A stretch of 64,000 bases of DNA from Novosphingobium rosa NBRC 15208 (GCF_001598555.1 NZ_BCZE01000020.1:1-64000); one strand, 5' to 3'. Counted from the stretch's first letter, positions 19,121-28,404 are shown. The notes: generated from the letters alone by a model not told the origin. Made by a program: numbers and translations.

Positions 19121-19978
19121 TCAGGCGGCGAGCGCCGGAGTCCATGTGACGCCGTAGCGAGCGAAGATCTCCTTGAGTTCGCCGGATTTCACCATGGCGT
19201 CCAGCAGCCCCTCGATGGCATCGCCCAGATTGCGGCTGTTTTCCTTCACCGCCATGCCGATATCCCAGCCCGTTGACATGAAGCCGGGCATCGGCATGCT
19301 GCGCAGCGCGATGTTGGCGGGTTTGCGAAGAGCCAGAGCGCTTTCCACCTGCGCCTTGCTGGCGAATACGCCATCGGCCTTGCCATCCGCCAGCGCGGCG
19401 GCGGCATCGAAGCCCATCGGGAAATGGAGGATATCGCGCGCCAGCACGCCGCCGCCCGTGCCCAGCAGATAGGAATCGGGGATGGAGTCGATCTCCACCG
19501 CCAGCTTGCGGCCCTTGTATTGGGAAGGGGCGGCGTTGCAGTCGATCTGCCCCTTGGCGCAGGCGAACTGGAAGCTTTCGCGGTAATAGGGGGCGACGAT
19601 GGCCACCTGATCGACGCGCGCGGCAAAGCCCCGGTCGAAGGGCACATGCAGCATCACATCGGCGGGCTGGAAGCCGAGAAGCCCGCCCTTCCACACGCCA
19701 TTGCGCAGATCGGCCTCCACATCGTCGCCGGGCATCAGCTCGGCCAGATCGACATGAACGCCCAGCGCCCTGGCCAGCGCCGCGCCAAGATCGGCATCGA
19801 TGCCGAGCAGCTTGCCGTCCTGTCGCCAGGACCAGGGGCGGTTGTCCTTATAGACCGCGACCCGAAGAACCCCCAGAGCCTTGACCTTGGCCAGAGGCGC
19901 AGCCTGCGCCGCAACCGGGCCCATGCCCAATGCGGCGAAGGCCAGCGCCTGCATCACGAATGCGCGCCGATCCTGCAT
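19121..19978 (-). CDS. Quinoprotein-associated periplasmic binding protein (MoxJ/PedG-like)
   Basis: 285 aa, with a signal peptide (about 1-26, ending AAQA) and a family-3-type solute-binding fold: [34 protein letters not shown] and a C-terminal [19 protein letters not shown]. The family is found almost only next to PQQ dehydrogenases, with no ABC permease; MoxJ/XoxJ relatives are thought to help mature or activate the dehydrogenase. It lies between the dehydrogenase and cytochrome c genes on one strand, only 5 bp from the cytochrome stop, so co-transcription is very likely. Confidence 0.88.
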   Translation of the reverse strand: MQDRRAFVMQALAFAALGMGPVAAQAAPLAKVKALGVLRVAVYKDNRPWSWRQDGKLLGIDADLGAALARALGVHVDLAELMPGDDVEADLRNGVWKGGLLGFQPADVMLHVPFDRGFAARVDQVAIVAPYYRESFQFACAKGQIDCNAAPSQYKGRKLAVEIDSIPDSYLLGTGGGVLARDILHFPMGFDAAAALADGKADGVFASKAQVESALALRKPANIALRSMPMPGFMSTGWDIGMAVKENSRNLGDAIEGLLDAMVKSGELKEIFARYGVTWTPALAA

Positions 19979-19983
19979 GCGAC

Positions 19984-20412
19984 TCAGTCCTGATGCTTGG
20001 TTTCGAGCCAGGCGCGGATCGCCCAGCCGGCCTTCTGCCCCAGCACCTCGCCCATGGGCGGCATATAGACCTTGCCGTCATGGCTGGAGCCATGCTGATA
20101 GCGCTGGATGAACCATTCGTCGCCCGTGTCGCCCAGCTCCAGATAGCGCAGGTCCGGGGCGATGCCGCCGCTCTCGGCTTCGAGGCCGTGGCAGCGGGCG
20201 CAGTTCTGGCCATAGGCCGACTCGCCGATCTTGATCGCGGTGGCGTTGCCGCGATAGGGATTGTGCTGCAGCCATGCCTCGCCAATGTCGGGCAAGGCGG
20301 AGGTGTCGACGGCCTGTGGGGTGACATTGCCATGCGCCATCAGCGAAGAACCGACCGACGTGACGACAACAGCGGCGGCGGCCAGCGTGGCCATGCGACC
20401 AAGAATTTTCAT
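19984..20412 (-). CDS. Cytochrome c-550 (PedF type), electron acceptor
   Basis: 142 aa with a signal peptide (about 1-26) and one heme c site, C71-A-R-C74-H75; the axial Met is probably in YMPPMGE (117-120). PedF/XoxG-type cytochromes accept electrons from the PQQ dehydrogenase in the periplasm and pass them to the terminal oxidase. First gene of the cytochrome - binding protein - dehydrogenase operon, divergent from the beta-propeller gene. The ribosome-binding site (GAGG) is close to the ATG. Confidence 0.92.
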   Translation of the reverse strand: MKILGRMATLAAAAVVVTSVGSSLMAHGNVTPQAVDTSALPDIGEAWLQHNPYRGNATAIKIGESAYGQNCARCHGLEAESGGIAPDLRYLELGDTGDEWFIQRYQHGSSHDGKVYMPPMGEVLGQKAGWAIRAWLETKHQD

Positions 20413-20529
20413 CCTCTAACCTCATTGATAGCGTGTTTTGTTGCGCACAAGTCTACGGTGTTGCGTGGGGCCGCCCATAGACCTTTGGTACAATCCCAAG
20501 CTTGCGGGCAGCCGCCTAGAAAGGGCCTT
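20413..20529. promoter_or_regulatory. Divergent promoter region of quinoprotein genes
   Basis: 117 bp between the divergent cytochrome and beta-propeller genes must hold both promoters. TACAAT near 20489 is a plausible plus-strand -10, but no well-spaced -35 is visible, as expected for activator-dependent promoters. No clear palindrome for the LuxR-type regulator was found. Confidence 0.4.
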
Positions 20530-21507
20530 ATGAGAAGGATGATCGCCCTGCTGCCCCCCTTGATCGTTGCCGCATCGGCATGTGTTTCAACGGCCTGTTT
20601 CGCCGAGACAATCTATGTCTCGAACGAGCGCGGCGACAGCGTCAGCGTGATCGATGCCGCCACGTTGAAGTCGCTCGACACATGGAAGATCGGCGCGCGC
20701 CCGCGCGGCATTGTCCTTTCGCGGGACGGCAGGTTTCTGTTCGTCTGCGTGGGCAACGATCATGCGGTGCAGATGATCGACCGCGCCACGGGCAAGGTGG
20801 TGGCCGATCTGCCATCGGGCGAAGACCCCGAGCAGCTGTTCCCCTCGCGCGATGGAAAGGTTCTCTTCGTCGCCAATGAGGACAATGCGGCGGTGACGGC
20901 CATCGACATCGCCACGCGCAGCGTCGCCTTTCAGGTGCCTGTCGGCAAGGAGCCCGAGGGCGTGGCGCAGAGCCCCGATGGCCGTTCGCTGGTCGTCACC
21001 TCCGAGGATGACAATGCGGTCAGCTGGATCGACCTGCCCAGCCGCAAGGTGATCGCCACCATCGAGACCGAGCAGCGTCCCCGCCATGTCGAATTCACCG
21101 CCGACGGCAAGCAGTTGTGGATCGCGGCGGAAACCGGCGGGGTGGTGCAGGTGGTCGATACCGCCAACCATGCCGTGATCGAAACGCTGCATTTCGCGCC
21201 ACCGGGCGTGAAGGACTATCAGGTGCTGCCCTGCGGCATCCGCTTCACGCCCGATGGCAAAACGGCGGTGATCGCGCTGGGGCGGGCCAACATGGTGGCG
21301 CTGGTCGATGTCGCCACCCGCAAGGTGCGGGCCTATGTGCCGGTGGGCAAGCGGGTGTGGCATCTGGCGATCAGCGCCGACGGCGCGCGCGCCTACACCG
21401 CCAATGGCGTCTCGGACGATGTGACCGTGGTGGACCTTGGTGCAGCCCGGGCGGTGGGCACGATTGCCGCTGGCGCCGGGCCGTGGGGTGTTGTGATCGC
21501 ACCTTGA
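20530..21507 (+). CDS. PQQ-catabolism-associated YVTN beta-propeller protein
   Basis: 325 aa secreted protein (signal peptide about 1-25, ending CFAET). Repeated blades of about 42 residues with YVSNERGDSVSVID, RDGRFLFVCVGNDHAVQMIDRATGKVV, RDGKVLFVANEDNAAVTAIDIATRSV and so on: a seven-bladed YVTN propeller. This matches the family that co-occurs with PQQ alcohol dehydrogenases; its function is unproven (electron transfer, scaffold or sensing are guesses). The start at 20530 is supported by AAGGG four bases upstream; the frame stays open further upstream but overlaps the divergent operon. Confidence 0.88.
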   Translation: MRRMIALLPPLIVAASACVSTACFAETIYVSNERGDSVSVIDAATLKSLDTWKIGARPRGIVLSRDGRFLFVCVGNDHAVQMIDRATGKVVADLPSGEDPEQLFPSRDGKVLFVANEDNAAVTAIDIATRSVAFQVPVGKEPEGVAQSPDGRSLVVTSEDDNAVSWIDLPSRKVIATIETEQRPRHVEFTADGKQLWIAAETGGVVQVVDTANHAVIETLHFAPPGVKDYQVLPCGIRFTPDGKTAVIALGRANMVALVDVATRKVRAYVPVGKRVWHLAISADGARAYTANGVSDDVTVVDLGAARAVGTIAAGAGPWGVVIAP

Positions 21508-21581
21508 TGTGTCCTTGGCCAAAAGGACGAGAACCTAAGTTCAATATCAGCCAATAGCCTCCCGCGTCACTCTCCCCACAG

Positions 21582-21597
21582 GCCGGAAAACCGGCCC
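21582..21597 (+). promoter_or_regulatory. Small hairpin in porin leader
   Basis: GGCCGG-AAAA-CCGGCC is a perfect 6-bp stem with an A4 loop just upstream of the porin ribosome-binding site GGAGG. It may stabilise the mRNA or mark the end of the upstream transcript. Confidence 0.4.
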
Positions 21598-21614
21598 GGA
21601 AATGGGAGGATGAT

Positions 21615-23024
21615 ATGAAAAAGCAGGTGATCCTGAGCGGCTGCGCCATGGCCTTGGCGTTGATGGTCGGCGCAACGGCGACCCCCGCCATGGCTGGCTC
21701 CAACGCCGAGCTGCTCAAGCGGCTGCACGAAAAAGGCATCCTGAGCGACGACGAATACCAGTCCCTGCTGGCCGGCGACAAGGCCGACACCGCCGCCGCC
21801 GCCCCGGTGGCCGCTGCCCCCACGGCCCCTGCCGCCGCGCTGGATGACAAGCGCCTGATCCGCATGACCGACAGCGGCGTGGGCATGGAGGTGGGCGGCG
21901 TGACCTTCAAGGTTTCCGGCCAGGTCAACGGCTTCTACACCCATGACAGCGGCCAGACCCCCGGCGCCAACACGGCGGTCGTCGGCGGCGTGGTCGCGGC
22001 GGGGGGCAACAGCAGCTCGATCCGCAACGGTCTGCTGCCCGGCTATCTGAAGTTCGACATCACCACCAGGCAGGCGGGCTGGGACATCGGCGCGCATTTC
22101 GGCATGTATCCCGGCATCAACAGCGCCACCTATGCCACCGGCGGCGGCGCCAACAGCGGCGGCCAGAACACCGCGCTGCAGACCGCCGGCATCGATTTCC
22201 GCCAGACCTATATGACCGTGGGCCGCGCCGGGATCGGCGAGTTCAAGCTGGGCCGCGACATTGGCCTGTTCGGTTCGGAAGGCATCCTCAACGATATGAC
22301 GTTGCTGGCGGTGGGCTCGACCGGGGGCAATGTGGCGCCTGCCAACACCTCGCTGGGGCGCATCGGCGTGGGTTATATCTACACCGATTTCCAGCCGCAG
22401 ATCACCTATACCTCACCGAAGATTTCGGGCTTTACCGTCAGCGCGGGCGTGTTCGAGCCGCTGCAGTCGCTCACCGGGCCGGGCGAGACCAGCGCCTCGC
22501 CAGGGTTCCAGGGCAAGATCACCTATGATGGCAAGTTCAGCGATGTGACGCTGCGCGCATGGCTCTCGGGCATCACCCAGCGGCATAACCGTCTGGACGG
22601 CGTGAACTACACGGGGCAGGGCTTCGATACGGGCGCCAAGATCGGTTACGGCCCGCTGACGCTGACCGGCTATTACTACCGCGCCGCAGGTCTGGGCACC
22701 ACCGCGCTCAACCTGTTCGACACCGATGCCACTGGCCATCGCCGTGACAGTCAGGGCTTCTATCTGCAGGGCATGGGCACCTTCGGCAAGCTCTCGGCGG
22801 GCGTGAGCTATGGCGAGAGCCGCCTGTCCTACGCCAACACCAGCGATGCCGCGGCCAATCCCACGCTGCTCAAGAAGAACAGCAGCTGGGTCGGGCAGGG
22901 CCGCTACAGCCTGACCAGCTGGGTGACGCTGATCACCGAATATGTCCACACCACCTCGCAGGCCCATAACGGCAACAAGGCGCAGGGCGATACGGTGGCG
23001 GCAGGCGCGATCTTGTTCTTCTAA
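21615..23024 (+). CDS. Outer-membrane porin
   Basis: 469 aa. Signal peptide to about residue 27 (TPAMA), then a short coiled-coil with the motif ELLKRLHEKGILSDDEYQSLLAG (about 31-53, typical of sphingomonad/methylotroph porins), a low-complexity Ala-rich linker (60-77), and a beta-barrel (VTFKVSGQVNGFYTHD, EFKLGRDIGLFGSEGILNDMTL, ending GAILFF with terminal Phe). The GRDIGLFG part resembles general porins. Position inside the alcohol-oxidation island suggests entry of the alcohol or acid substrate. Ribosome-binding site GGGAGG is well placed. Confidence 0.85.
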   Translation: MKKQVILSGCAMALALMVGATATPAMAGSNAELLKRLHEKGILSDDEYQSLLAGDKADTAAAAPVAAAPTAPAAALDDKRLIRMTDSGVGMEVGGVTFKVSGQVNGFYTHDSGQTPGANTAVVGGVVAAGGNSSSIRNGLLPGYLKFDITTRQAGWDIGAHFGMYPGINSATYATGGGANSGGQNTALQTAGIDFRQTYMTVGRAGIGEFKLGRDIGLFGSEGILNDMTLLAVGSTGGNVAPANTSLGRIGVGYIYTDFQPQITYTSPKISGFTVSAGVFEPLQSLTGPGETSASPGFQGKITYDGKFSDVTLRAWLSGITQRHNRLDGVNYTGQGFDTGAKIGYGPLTLTGYYYRAAGLGTTALNLFDTDATGHRRDSQGFYLQGMGTFGKLSAGVSYGESRLSYANTSDAAANPTLLKKNSSWVGQGRYSLTSWVTLITEYVHTTSQAHNGNKAQGDTVAAGAILFF

Positions 23025-23041
23025 AGACCAATACCGATCAG

Positions 23042-23081
23042 AGAGGCGGCGTTTTATCGATTGATGGAACGCCGCTTTCTC
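23042..23081 (+). terminator. Hairpin after porin gene
   Basis: GCGGCGTT (23046-23053) pairs with AACGCCGC (23068-23075), and flanking AGAGA/TCTCT can extend the stem; TTTCTCT follows. A probable terminator between the porin and acetyl-CoA synthetase genes. Confidence 0.55.
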
Positions 23082-23112
23082 TGCGCCGAACCTATAACAC
23101 AGAGAGTATGCC

Positions 23113-25068
23113 ATGAACGACGAGCTGTATCCGGTCCCCGACAGCTGGGCGCAAGACGCGCTTTTCGATGCCGCCGCCCGCGCCGCCGCCCATGAGCGCT
23201 CTCTGGGCGATAGCGAGGCCTATTGGCTGGAGCAGGCCAGGCGTCTCGACTGGATCAAGGCCCCCACCAAGGCCAGCCGCAGCAGCTTTGCCGAAGAGGA
23301 TTTCGGCATCGAATGGTTCGCCGACGGGCAGCTCAATGTGGCCGCCAACTGCCTCGACCGCCATCTGGCCGAGCGTGGCGACGCCACCGCCATCGTCTGG
23401 GAGCCCGACGATCCGAAGGAAGAGCCGCGCCACTATACCTATCGCGAACTGCACGCCGAAGTCTGCCGCTTCGCCAATGTTCTGAAAGATGCAGGCGTGC
23501 ATCGCGGCGACCGCGTCACCATCTACCTGCCGATGATCCCCGAGGCAGCCATGGCCCTGCTGGCCTGCGCGCGGATCGGCGCGATCCACTCGGTGGTCTT
23601 CGGCGGCTTCTCGCCCGAGGCGCTGGCCGGGCGCATCACCGATTGCGACTCCAGCGTGGTCATCACCGCCGACGAAGGGCGCCGGGGCGGCAAGCGCATT
23701 CCTCTCAAGGCCAATGTCGATCAGGCGCTGACCCATTGCACCAGCGTGCGCCATGTCATCACCGTGCGCGCCACGGGCGGGCAGGTGGCCATGCAGAAGG
23801 GCCGCGACATCTGGTACCATGAAGCCGCCGCCTCGGTGGACGCCGACTGCCCGGCGGAGGCGATGAACGCCGAAGATCCGCTGTTCCTGCTCTACACCTC
23901 GGGCTCCACCGGCAAGCCCAAGGGGGTGGTGCACAGCAGCGCGGGTTATCTGCTCTGGGCCAGCCTGACGCACGAACTGTGCTTCGACTACCGCCCCGGC
24001 GAGGTCTACTGGTGCGCCGCCGATGTGGGCTGGGTCACGGGCCACAGCTACATCCTCTATGGCCCGCTGGCCAATGGCGCGACCACGCTGATCTATGAAG
24101 GCCTGCCCAACTGGCCGACTCCCTCGCGCATCTGGGAGGTGGTGGATCGCCACCGTGTGCAGACGCTGTTCACCGCCCCCACCGTGCTGCGCGCCCTGAT
24201 GAAGGAGGGTGACCATCATGTGGAAGCCACCAGCCGTGCGTCCCTGCGCGTGCTGGGCAGCGTGGGCGAACCCATCAACCCCGAGGCCTGGCGCTGGTAT
24301 CACCATGTCGTGGGGCAAGACCGCTGCCCGATCATCGACACATGGTGGCAGACCGAGACCGGCGGTGCTATGATCGCTCCCATGCCCGGCGCCACCGCCC
24401 TGAAACCCGGCAGCGCAACCCTGCCTCTGCCCGGCGTCGATCCGCAGATCGTCGACGGTGAGGGCCATGTGCTGACCGGCGCCTGCGAGGGCAATCTGGT
24501 GATCGCGCGCAGCTGGCCGGGCCAGATGCGCACCGTGTGGAATGACCATGCGCGCTTCTTCCAGACCTATTTCAGCACCTTCCCGGGCCAATACGCCACC
24601 GGAGACGGCGCCCGCCGCGATCGGGATGGGTATTACTGGATCACCGGCCGCGTGGACGATGTCATCAACGTCTCGGGCCACCGCATGGGCACCGCCGAGG
24701 TGGAGAGCGCCCTGGTGCTGCACGCCACGGTAGCCGAGGCGGCGGTGGTCGGCATGCCGCATGACATCAAGGGGCAGGGCATCTACGCCTATGTCACGCT
24801 CAACACCGGCGAGCAGCCCAGCGAGGAGCTGCGCGCGGCCCTGACCCGCTGGGTGCGGACGGAAATCGGCCCCATCGCCACCCCCGATGTGATCCAGTTT
24901 GCAGCGGGCCTGCCCAAGACCCGCAGCGGCAAGATCATGCGCCGCATCCTGCGCAAGATCGCCGAGGGCGAGGTCTCGCCGCAAGCCTTGGGCGACACCA
25001 GCACGCTGGCCGATCCTTCCGTGGTGGAGGATCTCGTCCGCACCCGTCTGGCGGCGGTGACCGCATGA
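23113..25068 (+). CDS. acsA: Acetyl-CoA synthetase
   Basis: 651 aa, full length for AMP-forming acetyl-CoA synthetase. It converts acetate, ATP and CoA to acetyl-CoA in two steps. Visible: P-loop [11 protein letters not shown] (about residue 260), acetate-pocket Trp in TWWQTETGG, hinge [13 protein letters not shown], and the C-terminal catalytic Lys in [11 protein letters not shown], also the site of regulatory acetylation in the family. The Trp in WWQTE favours small acids. It completes the pathway alcohol - aldehyde - acid - acyl-CoA in this island. Its stop overlaps the cytochrome b561 start by ATGA. Confidence 0.93.
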   Translation: MNDELYPVPDSWAQDALFDAAARAAAHERSLGDSEAYWLEQARRLDWIKAPTKASRSSFAEEDFGIEWFADGQLNVAANCLDRHLAERGDATAIVWEPDDPKEEPRHYTYRELHAEVCRFANVLKDAGVHRGDRVTIYLPMIPEAAMALLACARIGAIHSVVFGGFSPEALAGRITDCDSSVVITADEGRRGGKRIPLKANVDQALTHCTSVRHVITVRATGGQVAMQKGRDIWYHEAAASVDADCPAEAMNAEDPLFLLYTSGSTGKPKGVVHSSAGYLLWASLTHELCFDYRPGEVYWCAADVGWVTGHSYILYGPLANGATTLIYEGLPNWPTPSRIWEVVDRHRVQTLFTAPTVLRALMKEGDHHVEATSRASLRVLGSVGEPINPEAWRWYHHVVGQDRCPIIDTWWQTETGGAMIAPMPGATALKPGSATLPLPGVDPQIVDGEGHVLTGACEGNLVIARSWPGQMRTVWNDHARFFQTYFSTFPGQYATGDGARRDRDGYYWITGRVDDVINVSGHRMGTAEVESALVLHATVAEAAVVGMPHDIKGQGIYAYVTLNTGEQPSEELRAALTRWVRTEIGPIATPDVIQFAAGLPKTRSGKIMRRILRKIAEGEVSPQALGDTSTLADPSVVEDLVRTRLAAVTA

Positions 25069-25592
25069 ACGGGCCGCGGCAGCGCTACAGCCGCGGTGCG
25101 CGCCTGCTGCACTGGACGATTGCGCTGCTGATCATCACCAACATTCTGCTCGGCATCGCCCATGGCGTGAACAAGGACTGGCCGGTGATCCCGCTGCACA
25201 AAAGCATCGGCCTCACCGTGCTGGCGCTGACCTTGCTGCGCATCATCTGGCGCCTGACCCACCGCCCACCGCCCTTGCCCGCGCAGATGCCGGGCTGGGA
25301 AAAGGGCGCGGCGCATGGGCTGCATGCGGTGTTCTATGTGTTGATGCTGGCGTTGCCGCTGACCGGCTGGGTGATGAGTTCCGCCGGGCAGTATCCGCTG
25401 CGCTGGTTCAACCTCTTTGCCGTGCCGAAGTTCGCGGTGACCAAGGGCAGCGCGCTGCTTGAGTTTTCACACGGCGCGCATGGGGTGATGGGGCTGGTGT
25501 TCGGCGCGCTGATCGTGCTGCATGTCGGCGCGGCGTTGCGGCATCATTTTGTGCTGAAAGACGATGTTCTGGGGCGAATGACGGGGCTGTAA
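25065..25592 (+). CDS. Cytochrome b561 (di-heme membrane protein)
   Basis: 175 aa with four hydrophobic helices (about 15-33, 45-62, 82-102, 143-161). Heme-ligand His candidates: H16 (ARLLHWT), the His of PLHKSIG, the His pair near HGLHAVFY and the His of [11 protein letters not shown]. Bacterial b561 proteins move electrons between quinone and periplasmic partners, or act as superoxide:ubiquinone oxidoreductases. Translational coupling to acetyl-CoA synthetase and the quinoprotein setting suggest a link between periplasmic carriers and the quinone pool; this is inference. Confidence 0.9.
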   Translation: MNGPRQRYSRGARLLHWTIALLIITNILLGIAHGVNKDWPVIPLHKSIGLTVLALTLLRIIWRLTHRPPPLPAQMPGWEKGAAHGLHAVFYVLMLALPLTGWVMSSAGQYPLRWFNLFAVPKFAVTKGSALLEFSHGAHGVMGLVFGALIVLHVGAALRHHFVLKDDVLGRMTGL

Positions 25593-25858
25593 GCAAAGCA
25601 AAAAGCGAGGGGGTTACCCCCTCGCGCTCCCATGACGTCTCCCGACGACAGGGCGGTGGCATCCGGACGTTGTGCATAACCTGTCCGTTTGCGAGACGTC
25701 GGGCGCCGCAGGCAATCGAACCATATTTCGAAAGCCTGCGGCGCGGCAACGTTGCTCCATGGCTGAACCCGAAGCGCAACGAAGACATTAAAGGGAGCGC
25801 GAGGGCGCCCCAGCTTGTCGCGCACGACAAGCGCACGCTTGTGGCCCTCGCTTTGCTT
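25591..25858. repeat. 268-bp nested palindromic element
   Basis: This element fills the whole gap between two convergent genes. AAGCAAAGC and GCGAGGG at the left end (25591-25611) match CCCTCGCTTTGCTT at the right end (25845-25858). Inside lie: a 9-bp hairpin at 25605-25625; a perfect 13-bp pair CCCTCGCGCTCCC (25619-25631) with 25793-25805; ACGTCTC (25635-25641) with 25693-25699; GACAGG (25647-25652) with 25680-25685; a perfect 11-bp hairpin GCGCCGCAGGC (25703-25713) with 25734-25744; and GCTTGTCG (25813-25820) with 25825-25832. Either a MITE-like mobile repeat or a structured RNA. No protein-coding signal is seen. Confidence 0.65.
25605..25625 (-). terminator. Hairpin with T-tract on minus strand
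   Basis: GCGAGGGGG-TTA-CCCCCTCGC is a perfect 9-bp stem; on the minus strand TTTTTGCTTT follows. It can terminate transcripts coming from the metallohydrolase side and may also cap the b561 transcript. Confidence 0.65.
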
Positions 25859-25868
25859 CTATCCCTTT

Positions 25869-26837
25869 CTAAACCTTATCAATCCGGGGCAACAACCTGC
25901 CCTCCAGCGCCGGATAGAAATGCGAGACACTGCGCTGCAATTCATACCGCCCTGCGGCCATGACGGACAGCGGCGCGGGGATCGCCATCTCTCCGGCCTC
26001 CACCATATCCAGACCGCTGCGCACGGCATCGGTCAAAGATTGATCCAGCCAGTCGATCCAGTCGCGGGTCTGGGCGATGGCTTCGCGGCCAGAGGGATCG
26101 AAAGGTCCATGGCCCGGCACCGCGCTTTTGTGGAGCAGCCTGTCCAGCATGCCAAGACTCTCGCGCCAGCGGGCCAGATCGGCGGTGGGGGTGGCGGGGG
26201 CGCGGCGGTGGAACAGCAGGTCTCCGCCGATCAGCGTGCCGGTGTGCTCGTCGAGGATCGCCAGATCGGCGGAACTGTGGCCGGAAAGGGCCATCAGACG
26301 CAGGGTTCTGCCCCCGAAACTTTCGCTTTCGGTGCGGATGGGCAGGCCGGGCAGCTTCAGATCGGTGCCGCGCATCCAGTCGTCGAGCAGGCGGTACATG
26401 CCATCGGAAAAGCCCTGACCGTCGCGCTGGATATCGGCGATGGTGCCGGGCAAGGCCGCAACGATCTCTTGCGGAAAAGCGCCCAGACCCATGGCGTGAT
26501 CGGGGTGGAGATGGGTGATGTAGACGCGGATCACCTTGCGCCCGGTCAGTTGTTCGGCAGCGGCTTTCAACGCCTCTCCGTAACGCAGCGAGGGGCCGCT
26601 ATCGACCAGCACCGTGCCCGCGGGCGTGTCGATGATGGTGATGTTGGCGATGGCGCCGCCATTGTCGCGCCGGATCGGCTCATCGGCCCCGGCGACCATC
26701 CAGACGCCGTCGGCAATCGCGACGGGGGTGATGGGATAGTTCAGAGCCGCAAATGTCGCGCCCATGGCGATGGCGGGAGCCGTGGCCGGGATGCTGGCGA
26801 TCAGGCCGCCCAGCACGGCGCGGCGTGAGAGGATCAT
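25869..26837 (-). CDS. Quinoprotein relay zinc metallohydrolase (MBL fold)
   Basis: 322 aa. Tat-like signal (SRRAVLGG, residues 5-12) then a metallo-beta-lactamase fold with the zinc motif H109-L-H111-P-D113-H114, further His in ALSGHSSAD and VPGHGPFD, and GGDLLFHRR. It matches the SoxH-related hydrolases that accompany PQQ dehydrogenases together with a SoxYZ-like carrier ('quinoprotein relay system', activity unknown). The start overlaps the stop of the carrier gene by ATGA, so the two are coupled. By analogy with Sox systems it may release a product attached to the carrier Cys. Confidence 0.87.
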   Translation of the reverse strand: MILSRRAVLGGLIASIPATAPAIAMGATFAALNYPITPVAIADGVWMVAGADEPIRRDNGGAIANITIIDTPAGTVLVDSGPSLRYGEALKAAAEQLTGRKVIRVYITHLHPDHAMGLGAFPQEIVAALPGTIADIQRDGQGFSDGMYRLLDDWMRGTDLKLPGLPIRTESESFGGRTLRLMALSGHSSADLAILDEHTGTLIGGDLLFHRRAPATPTADLARWRESLGMLDRLLHKSAVPGHGPFDPSGREAIAQTRDWIDWLDQSLTDAVRSGLDMVEAGEMAIPAPLSVMAAGRYELQRSVSHFYPALEGRLLPRIDKV

Positions 26838-27568
26838 GACGCCGGCGCCGTGACGCTGGCGGTGTAGTCCCGGCCGTTGGTGTCGTGGGCGGCGATGGAC
26901 AGCGTGGCGCCTGTTGCGGCCATGGGCATCAGCGTGAAGGCGGGGTCTTCCGACATCGCGGCCCATATCTCCATCGTGCCCAGCACCTTGTCCGCCGAGG
27001 ATATGCTGAGCGTTTCAATGTTGTAGGTCGGGATATTGGCGACAAAGCCGGTGTCCATCGGATGGCGGATCACGAAGCGCAGGCGGGTTGCGCCAGCGTC
27101 TCCCGGCCATGCGCCGCCGTGGATTTCGCCCAGATGCTGCGCCCAGTCGCCGCGCACCCGGCTAACCGGAGGGGCCGAGCAGCCGCCGCCCGCCGCATCG
27201 ACCCAGGCCCCGCTCACCAGCCATGAGCCGTCCGCCAGCTGCGCCGCGCCGCGCACCGGTGTGCGCTGGTCCAGCTTGATGCGGATGGCCAGATAGGGCG
27301 CGGCGGCAAGGGGGCGATAATCGGCGGCCAGCGGAATGGGGTTGAGATCGGCGAAAATCACCATGCGTTTCACCTCACCCAGTCCGCGCGCGTCCAGAGC
27401 CACGGGGAAGCGGTGCTGATCCTCGGCGATCTGCGGCATGGAGAGCTTGAGCGCCGGTTCGAAGCGGACGGGGTGATCCTCAAAGAGCGTGCGCGCATGG
27501 GCCTCCCACATGGGCGAGCCCAGCGGGTCGACCGGATAGGCCGTTACGGACGGGGCTTGTTGTGTCAT
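26834..27568 (-). CDS. Quinoprotein-associated SoxYZ-like carrier
   Basis: 244 aa. The N-terminal half resembles SoxY and ends in the carrier Cys C130 in AAGGGCSAPP, like the GGCGG swinging arm of SoxY; the C-terminal half (MDTGFVANIPTYNIETLSIS) is SoxZ-like. Thus Y and Z are fused. The family travels with PQQ alcohol dehydrogenases, where it is proposed to carry a substrate or intermediate covalently. Oddly, no signal peptide is visible (it starts MTQQAPSVTAYPVD), and an in-frame stop upstream rules out a longer ATG start, though the hydrolase partner has a Tat-like signal. Either it rides with a partner or acts in the cytoplasm. Confidence 0.87.
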   Translation of the reverse strand: MTQQAPSVTAYPVDPLGSPMWEAHARTLFEDHPVRFEPALKLSMPQIAEDQHRFPVALDARGLGEVKRMVIFADLNPIPLAADYRPLAAAPYLAIRIKLDQRTPVRGAAQLADGSWLVSGAWVDAAGGGCSAPPVSRVRGDWAQHLGEIHGGAWPGDAGATRLRFVIRHPMDTGFVANIPTYNIETLSISSADKVLGTMEIWAAMSEDPAFTLMPMAATGATLSIAAHDTNGRDYTASVTAPAS

Positions 27569-27657
27569 GTCCTTCTCCCAAAGTCCGTGGTTACAGACGG
27601 CAAGGGCCTGCTACCATTGCACCTTCGGTCTGGGTGTGGCGGTCTGGAGGAAGGGCG

Positions 27658-28215
27658 ATGAAGCGCAGAACAATGCTGGCGGGAGCCATGCTGCTGGCGC
27701 CGGGGCTGCTTCATGCTGCGCCACCTGACGTTGCAGCATCGGAAGCGCTGTTCAGCGCCGATGGCTATCGCGTCAGCCATTACCGGGGCCCGGTGCCCAC
27801 GCCGCCCGCCGGGGTTCAGCGCATCACGGTGCGGGAGGTTGCGCATATGCAGGATCGCGCCCTGCTGATCGATGTGCTGCCGGCGCAGGGCGGCCATCGC
27901 GATGAGGATGGCACATGGCATCTGGCCGTGCCGCGCCCCAGCATCCCGGGCGCTCACTGGTTTCCCGAGGTCGGGCGCGGGGATCTGCCGCCCACCATCG
28001 GCCATTGGTTCGAGCAGGGTGTTGCGCGACTTGTCGCCGGTGATCGCCACCGGATGATCGTCACCTTCTGCCTTGCCGATTGCTGGATGAGCTGGAACGC
28101 CGCGCGGCGTTTGCACGCGTTGGGTTACCGCAACGTCCGCTGGCTGGCCGAGGGTACCGATGGCTGGCGCGAACTGGGTCTGCCGCTGGTCGATGCCACG
28201 CCCGAGCGAAACTGA
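27658..28215 (+). CDS. PQQ-catabolism-associated Cys-Trp motif protein (rhodanese-like)
   Basis: 185 aa secreted protein (signal peptide about 1-20, LLHAAPP). Rhodanese-like fold in which the active-site loop is CLADCWMSWNAA (Cys138, Cys142, Trp143), followed by LGYRNVRWLAEGTDGWRELGLPL. This is the small family found beside PQQ alcohol dehydrogenases; the Cys pair suggests thiol or sulfur transfer, fitting the Sox-like carrier encoded divergently. The start at 27658 has GGAGGAAGG upstream; the frame is open to 27562 but there it overlaps the carrier gene. Function is unproven. Confidence 0.87.
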   Translation: MKRRTMLAGAMLLAPGLLHAAPPDVAASEALFSADGYRVSHYRGPVPTPPAGVQRITVREVAHMQDRALLIDVLPAQGGHRDEDGTWHLAVPRPSIPGAHWFPEVGRGDLPPTIGHWFEQGVARLVAGDRHRMIVTFCLADCWMSWNAARRLHALGYRNVRWLAEGTDGWRELGLPLVDATPERN

Positions 28216-28219
28216 CGCA

Positions 28220-28242
28220 GTGCTGCAAGCCTCATGCAGCAC
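28220..28242 (+). terminator. Hairpin after Cys-Trp motif gene
   Basis: GTGCTGCA-AGCCTCA-TGCAGCAC is a perfect 8-bp stem five bases after the stop codon. No T-tract follows. Confidence 0.45.
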
Positions 28243-28404
28243 GCATTCACCGCGATGATGCAACAAAGGGGCAGGGGCTCCTTCTCATGGCAATGCGGTC
28301 TCGTTCCAAAGACCAATTGTGAGCAGGCGCGCTTGCGGCGAAACCGGAACCCATGCTCCGGGCCTGCGCCGGGGAGAAAACGATAAAATTTCAGGAGAAA
28401 TCTG

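Noticed and set aside
19930..20529. Long upstream extension of the beta-propeller frame
   Set aside because: It is antisense to the cytochrome c and binding-protein genes and lacks a signal peptide; the start at 20530 is better.
25593..25868. Known RNAs (RNase P, tmRNA, SRP RNA, cobalamin riboswitch) as explanation for the palindromic element
   Set aside because: None of the conserved sequence blocks I know for these RNAs is present.
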